Below, one piece after another: positions 8,702 to 17,273 of a stretch of 64,000 nt of DNA. Source of the stretch: Alicyclobacillus sp. ALC3 (lineage in GTDB: Bacteria > Bacillota > Bacilli > Alicyclobacillales > Alicyclobacillaceae); assembly GCF_028751195.1 (NCBI RefSeq), contig NZ_CP066784.1:1984001-2048000 (forward strand), written 5' to 3'. The notes below the pieces were generated by a model that was not told the origin of the DNA, made no database searches, and worked only from the letters and a program-made list of their open reading frames with translations. Every line of letters begins with the position of its first letter. Position 1 is the first letter of the stretch. Made by a program: the position numbers and the translations under genes.

Positions 8702-10825
8702 TTACCCGACCTGCGGACGCAAAATGAACTTCAAAATCGAATATGAATTGTAGTCTCCTGATTGAATGTTCCCAAATGTGCGTAGTCTATCGGAAGCACT
8801 GCGCTCAGACGTTTCAGGACTGGTAAGCATATACAGCAATCCAAAGGGCAAAAAGTAGGAGCGAAATGTCATGTCAAATAGCTGATTATCGGGTCGAGCA
8901 TTATATGCATGCTTCAGCTCCCCAAATATGTCCAACAAGGATTGGCGTTTACTCTCAAAGTGTTCGAACTTGTTCTTTATCTCCTCGTCGTCTGTGCCAA
9001 ACGAATACTGCACCAAAGCCTGAAAGAGATTGTGCCCCACTGTATTTTCGCTAAAAACACCGAAATGAAATGGCGTACACGACACACGAGTGTAAACTGC
9101 ATCGTCAGGAACAGTGATCTCTGCGGTTGGATCGCACTTGCCTTGAAGCATCGCCTTATCACCACAACCAGTGTCAAACAATTCTACTGTAAATGAGCGC
9201 AAAGCAGACTCCATTCGGAAAGCTTGCATCTGGCTATCGATGAACGCTCCACCTAAATCAAGCAGAAGTTTGCCAATGTGTCCTGACCGAGCTTTTCGTG
9301 TAAGGGGTTTGATTTTACTTTCTAATATAATTACGTGGTTTTCGACGACCACAACTCCGTCTGATTCGGCTGGTTGCCCCTGATAAACATACTTACCTGA
9401 GAACACAGGCTCGCCTAATTGATTCTCCATCCAACTCCGAACGAATCGTTCAAACGCATCGCCCCAACTTCGTGGATGTCGTAAAAGTTCCTTTATCTTA
9501 TCGTAAAGTCCAAAACAATCGATTGACGGAAGAGGCATGAAATACTCAAACTCAGTATGAGGGACAGGGACCAACCATTCAGAGTCAACATTTATTCCTT
9601 CGATGGCAAATGGATGATTAAACTCTTCATTTAGGCACTTGGTACTTGATAGTGCTGTCAAATAAGCTATTACCACGTCCCGCGGAATCCTTTTTCTCAG
9701 TCGATTGCACAGTTCATCTCCCTTTAACCTCGGTAACGGTGCTGGAGACTTCAAGTATTGAATAGCCATCGCTATAATTTCACGCGAGATAATCATAAAC
9801 GACTGCTTATCAATACCAAGGATTTCTTTGATCTTGTCCTGATATGAATCCAATATTGAATCCAACATTACCAGAGTGCTCTCTGGAGGATACTGAATAT
9901 CTTTGTATAAAGCATCATGGAAAACAGCCTTTTGAAAATACGGTATTGGATCATTAAGAAACATCAACTGAAATTGGTTATCGATACGAAAATCATACAG
10001 ATTCAAGAGGACGGACGCGATCTTCTCGATTACTCCAATTGTCTCAGGATATCCCTTCCCTACTGAAGCATCGGTTGCAGTAGTCGTTTTGATCGCAAGG
10101 TGATAGAGAAACTTTCGGGTTATGTTTTGTGTCGGAGCAAACATATGTGTTTCCAAGTCAAAAGTGCTCTTATACTCCGACAACATGCGTTCAAGGAATT
10201 TTATAGCTCCATATTGTCGAATCCTCGACTCGACACGTGCGAACAGAATCAGGGCAACTTCGTCTCGGTTTTGCAAAATCCCATTCACTATCACTGCTTC
10301 TTTTACATGATCCTCAACATAGCGGACGGTGTGTACATATCGCCAAAGTTCTGGGTGTAGCCGTAGGCTATTTTCGAAGCTGTCATAGTTATGACCCAAT
10401 CGTGTAATCCACACTGTTAGAATTATGATCTTCGTCAGGGTCACGTCAGATATCGGATTCCCCTTGTTACGCGTATCTTCGGGGTTAGGACGAATATATT
10501 CACCAAATCGCTCGATATAATTCCAGGTGGTACGAACATCATCACCAAACTTAACATGTCGGTATAGATAGTATTTCTTCAATTCATCAATCACCTGGCG
10601 CAACTCAATTGCATCAACATGTTTGATCCGTCGTTTCAGTTTCTGATCAACAACATCGAAAACCTCTTTGGTAGTTCGAATGTTTTCATGTGCAGGTTTC
10701 ACACGGAAAAACGCATAAAGTTGGTCTAAGTCTATGGACCCTTTATGAAAATTCGCACGACATTGTGCATGCAAAGCAATTCGTTCGATTGTTTCAGCCA
10801 GTTTCCTTATGTCCATATCCACCAT
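8702..10825 (-). CDS. Large PD-(D/E)XK nuclease-domain protein, putative defence effector
   Basis: A 707-residue soluble protein of mainly helical N-terminal two thirds. Near residues 460-505 it shows GDAFERFVRSWMENQ, then ESDGVVVVENH and IILESKIK, which is the E...D...ExK signature of a PD-(D/E)XK phosphodiesterase (Asp at about 489, ExK at about 500-502). The remainder has no motif that I recognise. It is the middle gene of an operon with a TIR-like protein upstream (58-base gap) and a HEPN-like protein downstream (25-base gap), so degradation of invading or host nucleic acid is a reasonable inference. The exact family is unknown to me. Confidence 0.6.
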   Translation of the reverse strand: MVDMDIRKLAETIERIALHAQCRANFHKGSIDLDQLYAFFRVKPAHENIRTTKEVFDVVDQKLKRRIKHVDAIELRQVIDELKKYYLYRHVKFGDDVRTTWNYIERFGEYIRPNPEDTRNKGNPISDVTLTKIIILTVWITRLGHNYDSFENSLRLHPELWRYVHTVRYVEDHVKEAVIVNGILQNRDEVALILFARVESRIRQYGAIKFLERMLSEYKSTFDLETHMFAPTQNITRKFLYHLAIKTTTATDASVGKGYPETIGVIEKIASVLLNLYDFRIDNQFQLMFLNDPIPYFQKAVFHDALYKDIQYPPESTLVMLDSILDSYQDKIKEILGIDKQSFMIISREIIAMAIQYLKSPAPLPRLKGDELCNRLRKRIPRDVVIAYLTALSSTKCLNEEFNHPFAIEGINVDSEWLVPVPHTEFEYFMPLPSIDCFGLYDKIKELLRHPRSWGDAFERFVRSWMENQLGEPVFSGKYVYQGQPAESDGVVVVENHVIILESKIKPLTRKARSGHIGKLLLDLGGAFIDSQMQAFRMESALRSFTVELFDTGCGDKAMLQGKCDPTAEITVPDDAVYTRVSCTPFHFGVFSENTVGHNLFQALVQYSFGTDDEEIKNKFEHFESKRQSLLDIFGELKHAYNARPDNQLFDMTFRSYFLPFGLLYMLTSPETSERSASDRLRTFGNIQSGDYNSYSILKFILRPQVG

Positions 10826-10883
10826 TCCAGTCCAGTAACACTACTGGGATATGATATTGAGTCCTATCCTGGGTATAACTCCG

Positions 10884-11696
10884 TCAGCTGAGTATATATC
10901 CAGCTTTCGTAAGCTCTTTCCGAATACGTTCTTGCCAGTTATCATCAAAGTTCTCTATTACACCGCCAACGATGTCGGATGGCTGTTCAATAGGTTGCTT
11001 GTTTTCATCAGACTTCGTAAACGCCATGACATTACTCCGCCCAAGTTTCCCGATGAAATACCCCAGTTCAAGGATGACATTTTGTCTTGCCCTGGATTTT
11101 GCTGATGACTGACCATCTCTCTTCGCATACCCCACATCGTCTGGTGAAAGAAGCACGATCGCGAATTCGGCTTCTCCTGCATTGGTTTCGAACTTCTCCA
11201 TAACTGACTGAAAGCCGCCATTCGCCTCATCTGACAGAATGATTGGTTCCAGCTTCAATTTATACAAGAAGAGAGCGACTTTCTGTTGCATGCTTTCATC
11301 ATGACCATGCACTATGAACACGCGGTTACTCTTGCCTTTCGAGGTTTCAGATGGGTCGTTATTGCCAAATTCACCTTGTTCATCTCGCAATTGAACGTAT
11401 TCAATCATCGAATTTACAAGGCTCGTTGCACTTTCCACTGCTTCATTCCAAATCTTAATGTCTGACTGAGTAGTACCTCTACCTGCAATGGACACCATAG
11501 AGTACCAATGAATCGTATGTAGTTTGTTTGCATACCGAGTTTGGGCATTTTCATCATAGGGGAAAATGGTATGGATGTATGTTTCGGCTTTGTCTTGAAA
11601 AGCAATACGATCCGATTCTTCGCCATAATTACCTTTCAAAGAATCCAGCACTGGTATGAGGCTTCGAAGTAGGTCGATAGCACGTTCCGAGTTCAT
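10884..11696 (-). CDS. TIR-like nucleotide-binding domain protein
   Basis: About 270 residues from ATG 11696, preferred because GGGGGACA lies about 8 bases upstream; the frame is open to a TTG at 11753. The C-terminal half begins RVFIVHGHDESMQQKVALFL and continues with VLLSPDDVGYAK, ARQNVILELGYFIGKLGR and VMAFTK, matching the TIR-like domain of predicted nucleotide-binding proteins (PF10137) found in CBASS-type and related defence. The N-terminal half is helical (YNNxx-free, with EAVESATSLVNSMIEYV). Such domains often cleave NAD+ when activated; here activity is inferred. First gene of the nuclease/HEPN operon. Confidence 0.75.
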   Translation of the reverse strand: MNSERAIDLLRSLIPVLDSLKGNYGEESDRIAFQDKAETYIHTIFPYDENAQTRYANKLHTIHWYSMVSIAGRGTTQSDIKIWNEAVESATSLVNSMIEYVQLRDEQGEFGNNDPSETSKGKSNRVFIVHGHDESMQQKVALFLYKLKLEPIILSDEANGGFQSVMEKFETNAGEAEFAIVLLSPDDVGYAKRDGQSSAKSRARQNVILELGYFIGKLGRSNVMAFTKSDENKQPIEQPSDIVGGVIENFDDNWQERIRKELTKAGYILS

Positions 11697-11754
11697 GTAC
11701 TTGTCCCCCACATTTTCAATAACCGCTGATAGGTGAATTAACTGTCCACCCAAA

Positions 11755-11795
11755 AGAACCCTGCGGGCTACATTGTTTTCCCACAGGGTTCTTGT
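11755..11795 (-). terminator. Terminator of the Xre/small-membrane operon
   Basis: AAGAACCCTG and CAGGGTTCTT form a perfect 10-bp stem around an AT-rich loop with an internal GG/CC pair, followed by TTTTGGG on the minus strand. It separates the 73-residue gene from the TIR-like gene immediately downstream. Confidence 0.7.
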
Positions 11796-11850
11796 CGGGA
11801 CGTTTATTTGGTATCATGACGTACACAGGATATTTCTTTTGCCCAGGTTC

Positions 11851-12072
11851 TTATTGCGGTGTGACAGCACCACATTGAACCTGGCTTTGTTTTATCTTGT
11901 TTGCTAAGTAATGACCCAACAGACCCAACCCTACTTGAAGAAGACGAGTTGGGTTCCCTTCTTCGATAGCCAGGATTAGATTCCCGCCCCAATAAACCGC
12001 GCTTGCTGTGTGAATAATCGCAGGCAAGTTTTGCTCAATTCCCTGCTCCAGTCCTTTCATTTCCGTCTGCAT
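11851..12072 (-). CDS. Small hypothetical, possibly membrane-associated protein
   Basis: 73 residues from ATG 12072, preceded by AAGGAGG at a spacing of 8; a GTG three codons earlier overlaps that site and is less likely. The middle reads IIHTASAVYWGGNLILAIEEG and LLQVGLGLLGHYLANKI, two moderately hydrophobic helices that could be membrane-inserted. It overlaps the end of the Xre gene, so the two are probably coupled. Function unknown; a toxin, holin-like or membrane-sensing role cannot be excluded. Confidence 0.6.
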   Translation of the reverse strand: MQTEMKGLEQGIEQNLPAIIHTASAVYWGGNLILAIEEGNPTRLLQVGLGLLGHYLANKIKQSQVQCGAVTPQ

Positions 12073-12295
12073 GTTCTTCACCTCCTTTGTTGGCGTACAA
12101 AAGATGCCACGCTACACCGAGAATACCTGCAATGAGGAAAACCATTGCGAGATTTGGGAGTGTTTTTCCGTTTTCCAAGTTCCAGACCGTTCGTTTGGAA
12201 ACTCCTAACTCCTTTGCTAAAGCTTCCTGAGTATAGCCTGCTTTCTTTCGGAGTTCCCGAATCCTTGGTTGTGGTTGTTGGAATTTTTTATCCAT
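12035..12295 (-). CDS. Xre-family HTH protein with a C-terminal membrane segment
   Basis: 86 residues: IRELRKKAGYTQEALAKELGVSKRTVWNLENGK is a complete helix-turn-helix of the Xre type, and it is followed by the hydrophobic stretch AMVFLIAGILGVAWHLLY, which should span the membrane. A GGAGGAG site precedes ATG 12295. Membrane-tethered Xre repressors of this layout usually control a neighbouring gene. The divergent HEPN gene starts 188 bases away with an inverted-repeat-rich intergenic region, the natural target. Confidence 0.8.
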   Translation of the reverse strand: MDKKFQQPQPRIRELRKKAGYTQEALAKELGVSKRTVWNLENGKTLPNLAMVFLIAGILGVAWHLLYANKGGEEHADGNERTGAGN

Positions 12296-12319
12296 GACTT
12301 ACTCCTCCCGAATCTACTA

Positions 12320-12400
12320 TACTACGACGTTATGTGGAAATTCAATTGCCACTTTTGTTGAATTCAGATTTTAATAACGTCTGTGAAAATGCTTCTCCTT
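12320..12400. promoter_or_regulatory. Inverted-repeat operator region between Xre and HEPN genes
   Basis: GACGTTAT near 12327 and ATAACGTC near 12381 form an inverted repeat; inside it GTGG/CCAC and AATTCAA/TTGAATT are further complementary pairs. This nested symmetry in a divergent intergenic region is what a Xre operator would look like. No sharp promoter elements were identified. Confidence 0.45.
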
Positions 12401-12482
12401 TATCTTTCAAATCCGTCTATCCTGTGCGACACTTGTAAAAAGCAGGATAAGGTAGAAAATCGATTGAAACGAGGCGGGGAAG

Positions 12483-13670
12483 GTGACTACAGATTCAATT
12501 AAAGTCGTCAGAGAATCCCTTGAGGAATATCTCTATGAATATCTTGATCACTATGACGAAGATGCACCAGATATTGTGATTAAACACATCGATGATGACA
12601 AGGTAATTGTGTTTGATGTAACTATCGAAAAGTCGGTTTGTATTAAATGGATTAACTTATTGAAAACTCCATTACAAGAGTGGTATGAAAGAAACAAAGG
12701 CACAATTGACATACACATGTGGAACGAAATTTTTCGAGGTTCCTATGATTATACATTGGATAACGAACGGTTGGTCTACCAACCTGGGCTTTTTGTTCAT
12801 AAGGGGTACGCGGAAGTACACATCGAATATGCTTCTCTGCATTTTAACAGTGAAGTCGATTGTTTTAAGATTGGGGATGTCTCTTGTGATGTCGGTTTTC
12901 CAAGTAGCATGTACACCCTGTTACACAAGCACATGGAAGACGGAGACACGTTCACTGCGGACGATTGGTCATCAATCTTTACATTAAGGCTTGAAAACAT
13001 AACTCGCGAGAATTACAAAGCTTATTTGGAACAGGCTCTTTTTATTCTGTACTACTCCAACCCGCCCCAATTTGACGGAGATTATCCACATGTAGCGTTT
13101 TCTGGAAAAACTGATTCCCCAATATCCCAAAGGAGCACGGATTTTCTTCATACAGATTTCCCAACCGCAAACTATGTTGAGCCATTGAACTTTTTTAACA
13201 CTGGAGGGAGCACAGGTGAAGTATTATACTTTTACAAAGTAATTGAATACTTTTTCTTAATCAATCGAAAGCAAGAAATAACCTCTATTATCCAAAGCGA
13301 TCAAAATATTGATCGCAAAATAAGTGACCTCACAAAAGTTTATAAGGAAGACGAAGAGAATCTCCTGATTTCCATAATGCACACACTCAAGAGCCATCAC
13401 AGGTTCGATTCGGTATTGCACTACGCAGTCAACAGAAACTTGGTGAATTCGAACGACACCAATGAGTTTGCAAACAAGATGTATCTCTACCGAAACAGTA
13501 TCGTTCACGGAAAGAAGGATAATCGTTTTGACATTCTGACACGCGACTTAGTTGACCAAGAACCAGATGGATGGTTCATCGTAATAAGAGAGGTAGCCCT
13601 TATCTGTATTGAAGTCTTCTGTTACCAAGACAATTTGAAAGAAATGGTACAGAGCGTAGATGAAGTATAG
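12483..13670 (+). CDS. HEPN-domain protein, large
   Basis: 395 residues from GTG 12483, with GAGGCGGGGAAG directly upstream. The C-terminal 100 residues hold MYLYRNSIVHGKKDNRF, an RNxxxH motif (R-x4-H) of the HEPN RNase fold, preceded by a helical LKSHHRFDSVLHYAVNR segment and followed by a long VIREVALICIEVFCYQ helix. The N-terminal part is unrecognised. HEPN proteins of this kind serve as toxins or defence effectors. It is convergent with tnsD (8 bases between stops) and divergent from the Xre operon, so it is likely Tn7-like cargo. Confidence 0.6.
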   Translation: MTTDSIKVVRESLEEYLYEYLDHYDEDAPDIVIKHIDDDKVIVFDVTIEKSVCIKWINLLKTPLQEWYERNKGTIDIHMWNEIFRGSYDYTLDNERLVYQPGLFVHKGYAEVHIEYASLHFNSEVDCFKIGDVSCDVGFPSSMYTLLHKHMEDGDTFTADDWSSIFTLRLENITRENYKAYLEQALFILYYSNPPQFDGDYPHVAFSGKTDSPISQRSTDFLHTDFPTANYVEPLNFFNTGGSTGEVLYFYKVIEYFFLINRKQEITSIIQSDQNIDRKISDLTKVYKEDEENLLISIMHTLKSHHRFDSVLHYAVNRNLVNSNDTNEFANKMYLYRNSIVHGKKDNRFDILTRDLVDQEPDGWFIVIREVALICIEVFCYQDNLKEMVQSVDEV

Positions 13671-13677
13671 TAGAGGA

Positions 13678-15618
13678 TTAACGTGTATCTTGAATGGGGC
13701 TTATCAGCCCCTCAAACTCTTTGCGGAATTCCTTCTCTAACTCCCCCCGAATTCCAGCCTTTCTCACGATTCTCCACCACTGCAAGTCCTGCCCCTCACG
13801 CTCAATCTCCTGCACTGCCCACCTGATTCGTCGTAACTGAAAGTCCTCAACTGTTTCCTTTACAGACTCGAAGTATGCGTTTGTCTGCGGCATCTTGCTC
13901 AGATGCTTTTCCAACAGAGACAAGTAACCGATTCGCTTCCCTATCCTGCTAATTGAAATCCGCTCTGGCTTCCCGTCCGATGTGAGTATGCTCGTCACCT
14001 CAGTTCGAACCAAAGCAAGAATCTCCTCGTCTCGCTTATTCCAGTCAACCCGCGAATTCGTCGTGATTACCCGTGTTGGTTTCGGCGAATGTTCTATTAA
14101 CCAACTCTTATCATTGCGGTAAAGCCATGTGTATAACGCTTTGTTTAATTGTCTGAGTTCAGTTCGTGACTTCTGCTCATTCTGTCTTATCAATTCGAGC
14201 CAAGCCCGCCGCTGACGTTTCCGAAGGTCAGCGGGGACAGCAGACGATATTGCCTTGCGATGTTGTTGGGCAAGGTCAGCGTACTTCTTTACCGTGTTGA
14301 CATCGACGTGCAGTCTTCGGGCAATCTCCCGTAAACTCAAGTTTTCTTTCAAGAGTTCACCGAGTTTCCGCTCCCACACTGCCCCAAAAACCTTTATTCT
14401 CCCGACTCTGTACTTGTCATCCGCGCTGGTGTCTGGTCCCTTCCGTGAATAGACAAACCCGCACGAACACACAAAGGTTCCAATCGGTTTCTTTATCTTG
14501 CTGTCGTAACGAATCGACAAATCCTCAACAACAGGTTGTTGATAATGGTCGGCGGCTGAATTTAAACAAAGCCACGGGGATGAGCCAAAAGGCTGATACA
14601 CTGGCTCTTTTGAGAAGAGGTCCTCCAAGCTGATACCAAGAAACTGCATCAGGAGCAAATGTCGTATTGGATGAAATGTTTTGCGATGTTTTCTCACTAT
14701 GGCGTTCATCCAGTTGTCATCTCGATCCGAAACGGAAGATTGCATGATCTCCAGAAATGGTTCCCCGTAATAGTTTAGGAACTCTCGTCGAAACTCGACC
14801 TGTCTTACATGTCCATGCACGTTGGCAAGTCCCATCTTCTTCAGCCGCGCAACATAATGGTTCGCAAACCATTCCATCGGACGATTCGGGTAGCTGGAGT
14901 TGAGTAACTTATCCACATTGTCCACAAGCATTCGATATTTTGTGGACAACTCATCATCTTCTAACAATACGGTTATCTTTGAAGCGGCATCATCCCATGT
15001 TGACGGGACACCATGGGCGAAGATTCCCTCACCATCCTTATTGTTCTCTTGCATATCACGGTGACAATCCTCATGAGCGGCGGAGACAAACTCATGTCGA
15101 TTCATGGGTAATGAATGACTTCGATAAAGAAGAGTTCTGTGAATCGGACATATATAGACCCCAGGTACCTGATGAACTCGATGCCAATACGGCTCTCCCC
15201 AACGTGTCCTATCCTCTTCAAAACATTTACCGCAGTATTTGAGCGTCTTATCTGTACTGATTGAGCTTGCCATGATTCCAAGCCTACCGTGAACGGAGTG
15301 TCCAATGTCGCCTTTCATGGACTCAAAAACCAAGTTTGCCCGTTGTGGTGGAAGAAAGGCACTATAAAACGGGTATAAGGTATGCATTTTAATCAACTTT
15401 TCGGCAGTGTAAGGGTGCTGTATCGGAAGATGCTCAATTAGTGAATCGAAATGCGCGGGCAAATCAATGACGGCAGTTACACTCGTAGTACCGTACAAAT
15501 CCATGATGGTTGCTTTCGGACTGATGTTGCCGCTTGCGGCATGAAAACGAGCCAGTACGCTGTACATTACTTCATCACTTGCAAAAGGCGTAGGAAAGAA
15601 TGCAACCATCTCCTTCAC
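13678..15618 (-). CDS. tnsD: TnsD/TniQ-family target selector
   Basis: 646 residues, the length of full TnsD rather than short TniQ. The N-terminus VAFFPTPFASDEVMYSVLARFHAAS is the TniQ opening; a zinc-binding knuckle follows (CGKCFEEDR at about 128, then VPGVYICPIHRTLL), and a second one (FVCSCGFVY) near 400. The C-terminal half contains HTH-like segments such as SLREIARRLHVDVNTVKKYADL. In Tn7 this protein binds the attachment site and recruits TnsC. Its start overlaps the tnsC stop as ATGA. Which site it recognises cannot be read from this sequence. Confidence 0.88.
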   Translation of the reverse strand: MKEMVAFFPTPFASDEVMYSVLARFHAASGNISPKATIMDLYGTTSVTAVIDLPAHFDSLIEHLPIQHPYTAEKLIKMHTLYPFYSAFLPPQRANLVFESMKGDIGHSVHGRLGIMASSISTDKTLKYCGKCFEEDRTRWGEPYWHRVHQVPGVYICPIHRTLLYRSHSLPMNRHEFVSAAHEDCHRDMQENNKDGEGIFAHGVPSTWDDAASKITVLLEDDELSTKYRMLVDNVDKLLNSSYPNRPMEWFANHYVARLKKMGLANVHGHVRQVEFRREFLNYYGEPFLEIMQSSVSDRDDNWMNAIVRKHRKTFHPIRHLLLMQFLGISLEDLFSKEPVYQPFGSSPWLCLNSAADHYQQPVVEDLSIRYDSKIKKPIGTFVCSCGFVYSRKGPDTSADDKYRVGRIKVFGAVWERKLGELLKENLSLREIARRLHVDVNTVKKYADLAQQHRKAISSAVPADLRKRQRRAWLELIRQNEQKSRTELRQLNKALYTWLYRNDKSWLIEHSPKPTRVITTNSRVDWNKRDEEILALVRTEVTSILTSDGKPERISISRIGKRIGYLSLLEKHLSKMPQTNAYFESVKETVEDFQLRRIRWAVQEIEREGQDLQWWRIVRKAGIRGELEKEFRKEFEGLISPIQDTR

Positions 15619-17273
15619 CCCACTACAAACAACGGATCAGTCGAAGTCGGGTTAATGATTCCACGCTGTTTCAACACTTCATAGGCACTCAGTCCCTTCT
15701 TCTTGCCCTCTGCAACTTCAGCACGGATATCGCCCTCGATAGCTTGCCCCTTCTGGTCGGATCGCCCATCAGTTTTATCCGACTCACCTTGAGCATGAAG
15801 AGCCAAAGCAGTTTTGACAACGTTCGGCACGGTCAGAATTCCCTTTCCCTCCATCACTTTATTGACCAGCCGTTTGGCTGTCGCAGGCGGGATTTCAAGC
15901 TCTAACAGCTTGATGATGGACTCTTCTGTGACACTTGTTGCCTGACGTTCAGCCTGTTTCTTCGCTAATTGCAACTCCTTGATCTTCTGACTCATCCTGG
16001 CGGCTGAAGACTCCCGTTCGATAAACGAACCGATGTCGATGGGCTGAATGTCCTCATATTTTGCAAGTTCACGCACGTTGCCAGATCGCAATGAAGAGAG
16101 CATGGGCTGAACCAAACGTAGTTGTTCGTTAGCCACCTGCCGAAACAAGAACGCACTCAACGTCTCTTTTCCAGAGGACATGGCGCGGATCTGAGCCATG
16201 ACAAAAATCTTGACCGCAATATCCACGATCCCCTGGCTGAGATCATACAATTCCGCACTCAATTCAGGTGTTATAGGCACAGGCTTTCGGACCCACTGAT
16301 AATCCCATATACCTTCAAGCAACAAATCCCAACTTGCATCTTGCTTCATTCGCTCCCAAACCATATCGCCTTGCCCACTGCCGCGACGAGCTTGCCTGAA
16401 CTGCGATTGAAGTACCCCTGCCGCTTTGTTGGTTCCGATTAGCACCACTGGGATTCCAATGGTATTGACCAGTGTGACGAAGTAATTGAGCATTTTCTCC
16501 GCCCCTTGGCTCTTGGCGGTGCTCAAGTGTTGTATCTCGTCAATGACAAGCAAGCCCAATCCATATGTACGTGAAATCTGAGACATGGCAGGTTGAAGTG
16601 CACTAATTGGGTAACGTGCAGATCCGTATTGGCGGTAATATCTCGTGCCCAACAACAAATCAACATTTCGAAAGAAGTCTATGGTTAAACCCTTGATTGA
16701 TCCATCGTGTGGACAATCGACTTTCAGCCAGGTTATTTGATCTGCACTGAATGGGATACCCTGATATTCCGAATGTACAATGACTTGTGGATACAATGAT
16801 AAGATTCTATTGATTGCTGTGCTCTTCCCCAATCCACTCGGTCCGATAATCGTCAGTGCCGACTGAGAACGAAACCCTTGATTTCCGCTTGCCTCTACAT
16901 GACGGCTCCTAATCCATTCTTGCGCCCCGTCGATTTGTTCCAAAAAGCCTGATGGAATAGGATTACGATGCACATATCCCTGCCGTATGAGGCGTGAAAT
17001 CCGATTTTCCAAGTCGAGGTGAACGCCAAGTGGTTGGAAATACTGAAAGAGGCGTTGAACCAAATGAAAACGAATATGCGTCTCCAACTGTCGCTCTTTC
17101 GGATCAAGTGGAGGGTATATGGCTAAGTGGTCGATTACTTCCTCTTGCGACAGTATCGGTGGAAGTGCCTCGATAAACGGATTAAACCTGTAATCCACAA
17201 CATCCTGTTCTCGATATTCCGCCACGACAGCTTCGCAACCATTCGGTATAAGCACTTTATTCGTCGTTTGCAT
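15615..17273 (-). CDS. tnsC: TnsC-family AAA+ ATPase
   Basis: 552 residues with Walker A TIIGPSGLGKSTAINR at about 146 and Walker B LGLLVIDEIQHLST at about 244, then VVLIGTNKAAG as sensor 1. It is larger than the TniB-like ATPase at 4002-4931, matching true TnsC. TnsC mediates between TnsD at the target and TnsAB at the ends. Start ATG 17273 has AGGGAGAAG upstream and lies 17 bases inside the end of tnsB. A charged C-terminal tail with GQAIEGDIRAEVAEGKKKG is probably the TnsA/B contact region. Confidence 0.88.
   Translation of the reverse strand: MQTTNKVLIPNGCEAVVAEYREQDVVDYRFNPFIEALPPILSQEEVIDHLAIYPPLDPKERQLETHIRFHLVQRLFQYFQPLGVHLDLENRISRLIRQGYVHRNPIPSGFLEQIDGAQEWIRSRHVEASGNQGFRSQSALTIIGPSGLGKSTAINRILSLYPQVIVHSEYQGIPFSADQITWLKVDCPHDGSIKGLTIDFFRNVDLLLGTRYYRQYGSARYPISALQPAMSQISRTYGLGLLVIDEIQHLSTAKSQGAEKMLNYFVTLVNTIGIPVVLIGTNKAAGVLQSQFRQARRGSGQGDMVWERMKQDASWDLLLEGIWDYQWVRKPVPITPELSAELYDLSQGIVDIAVKIFVMAQIRAMSSGKETLSAFLFRQVANEQLRLVQPMLSSLRSGNVRELAKYEDIQPIDIGSFIERESSAARMSQKIKELQLAKKQAERQATSVTEESIIKLLELEIPPATAKRLVNKVMEGKGILTVPNVVKTALALHAQGESDKTDGRSDQKGQAIEGDIRAEVAEGKKKGLSAYEVLKQRGIINPTSTDPLFVVG

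Noticed and set aside
11755..11810. Left end of the Tn7-like element near TGTCGGGACGTTTATTTGG
   Set aside because: The segment overlaps a clear terminator, and no matching right end or repeat array was found.
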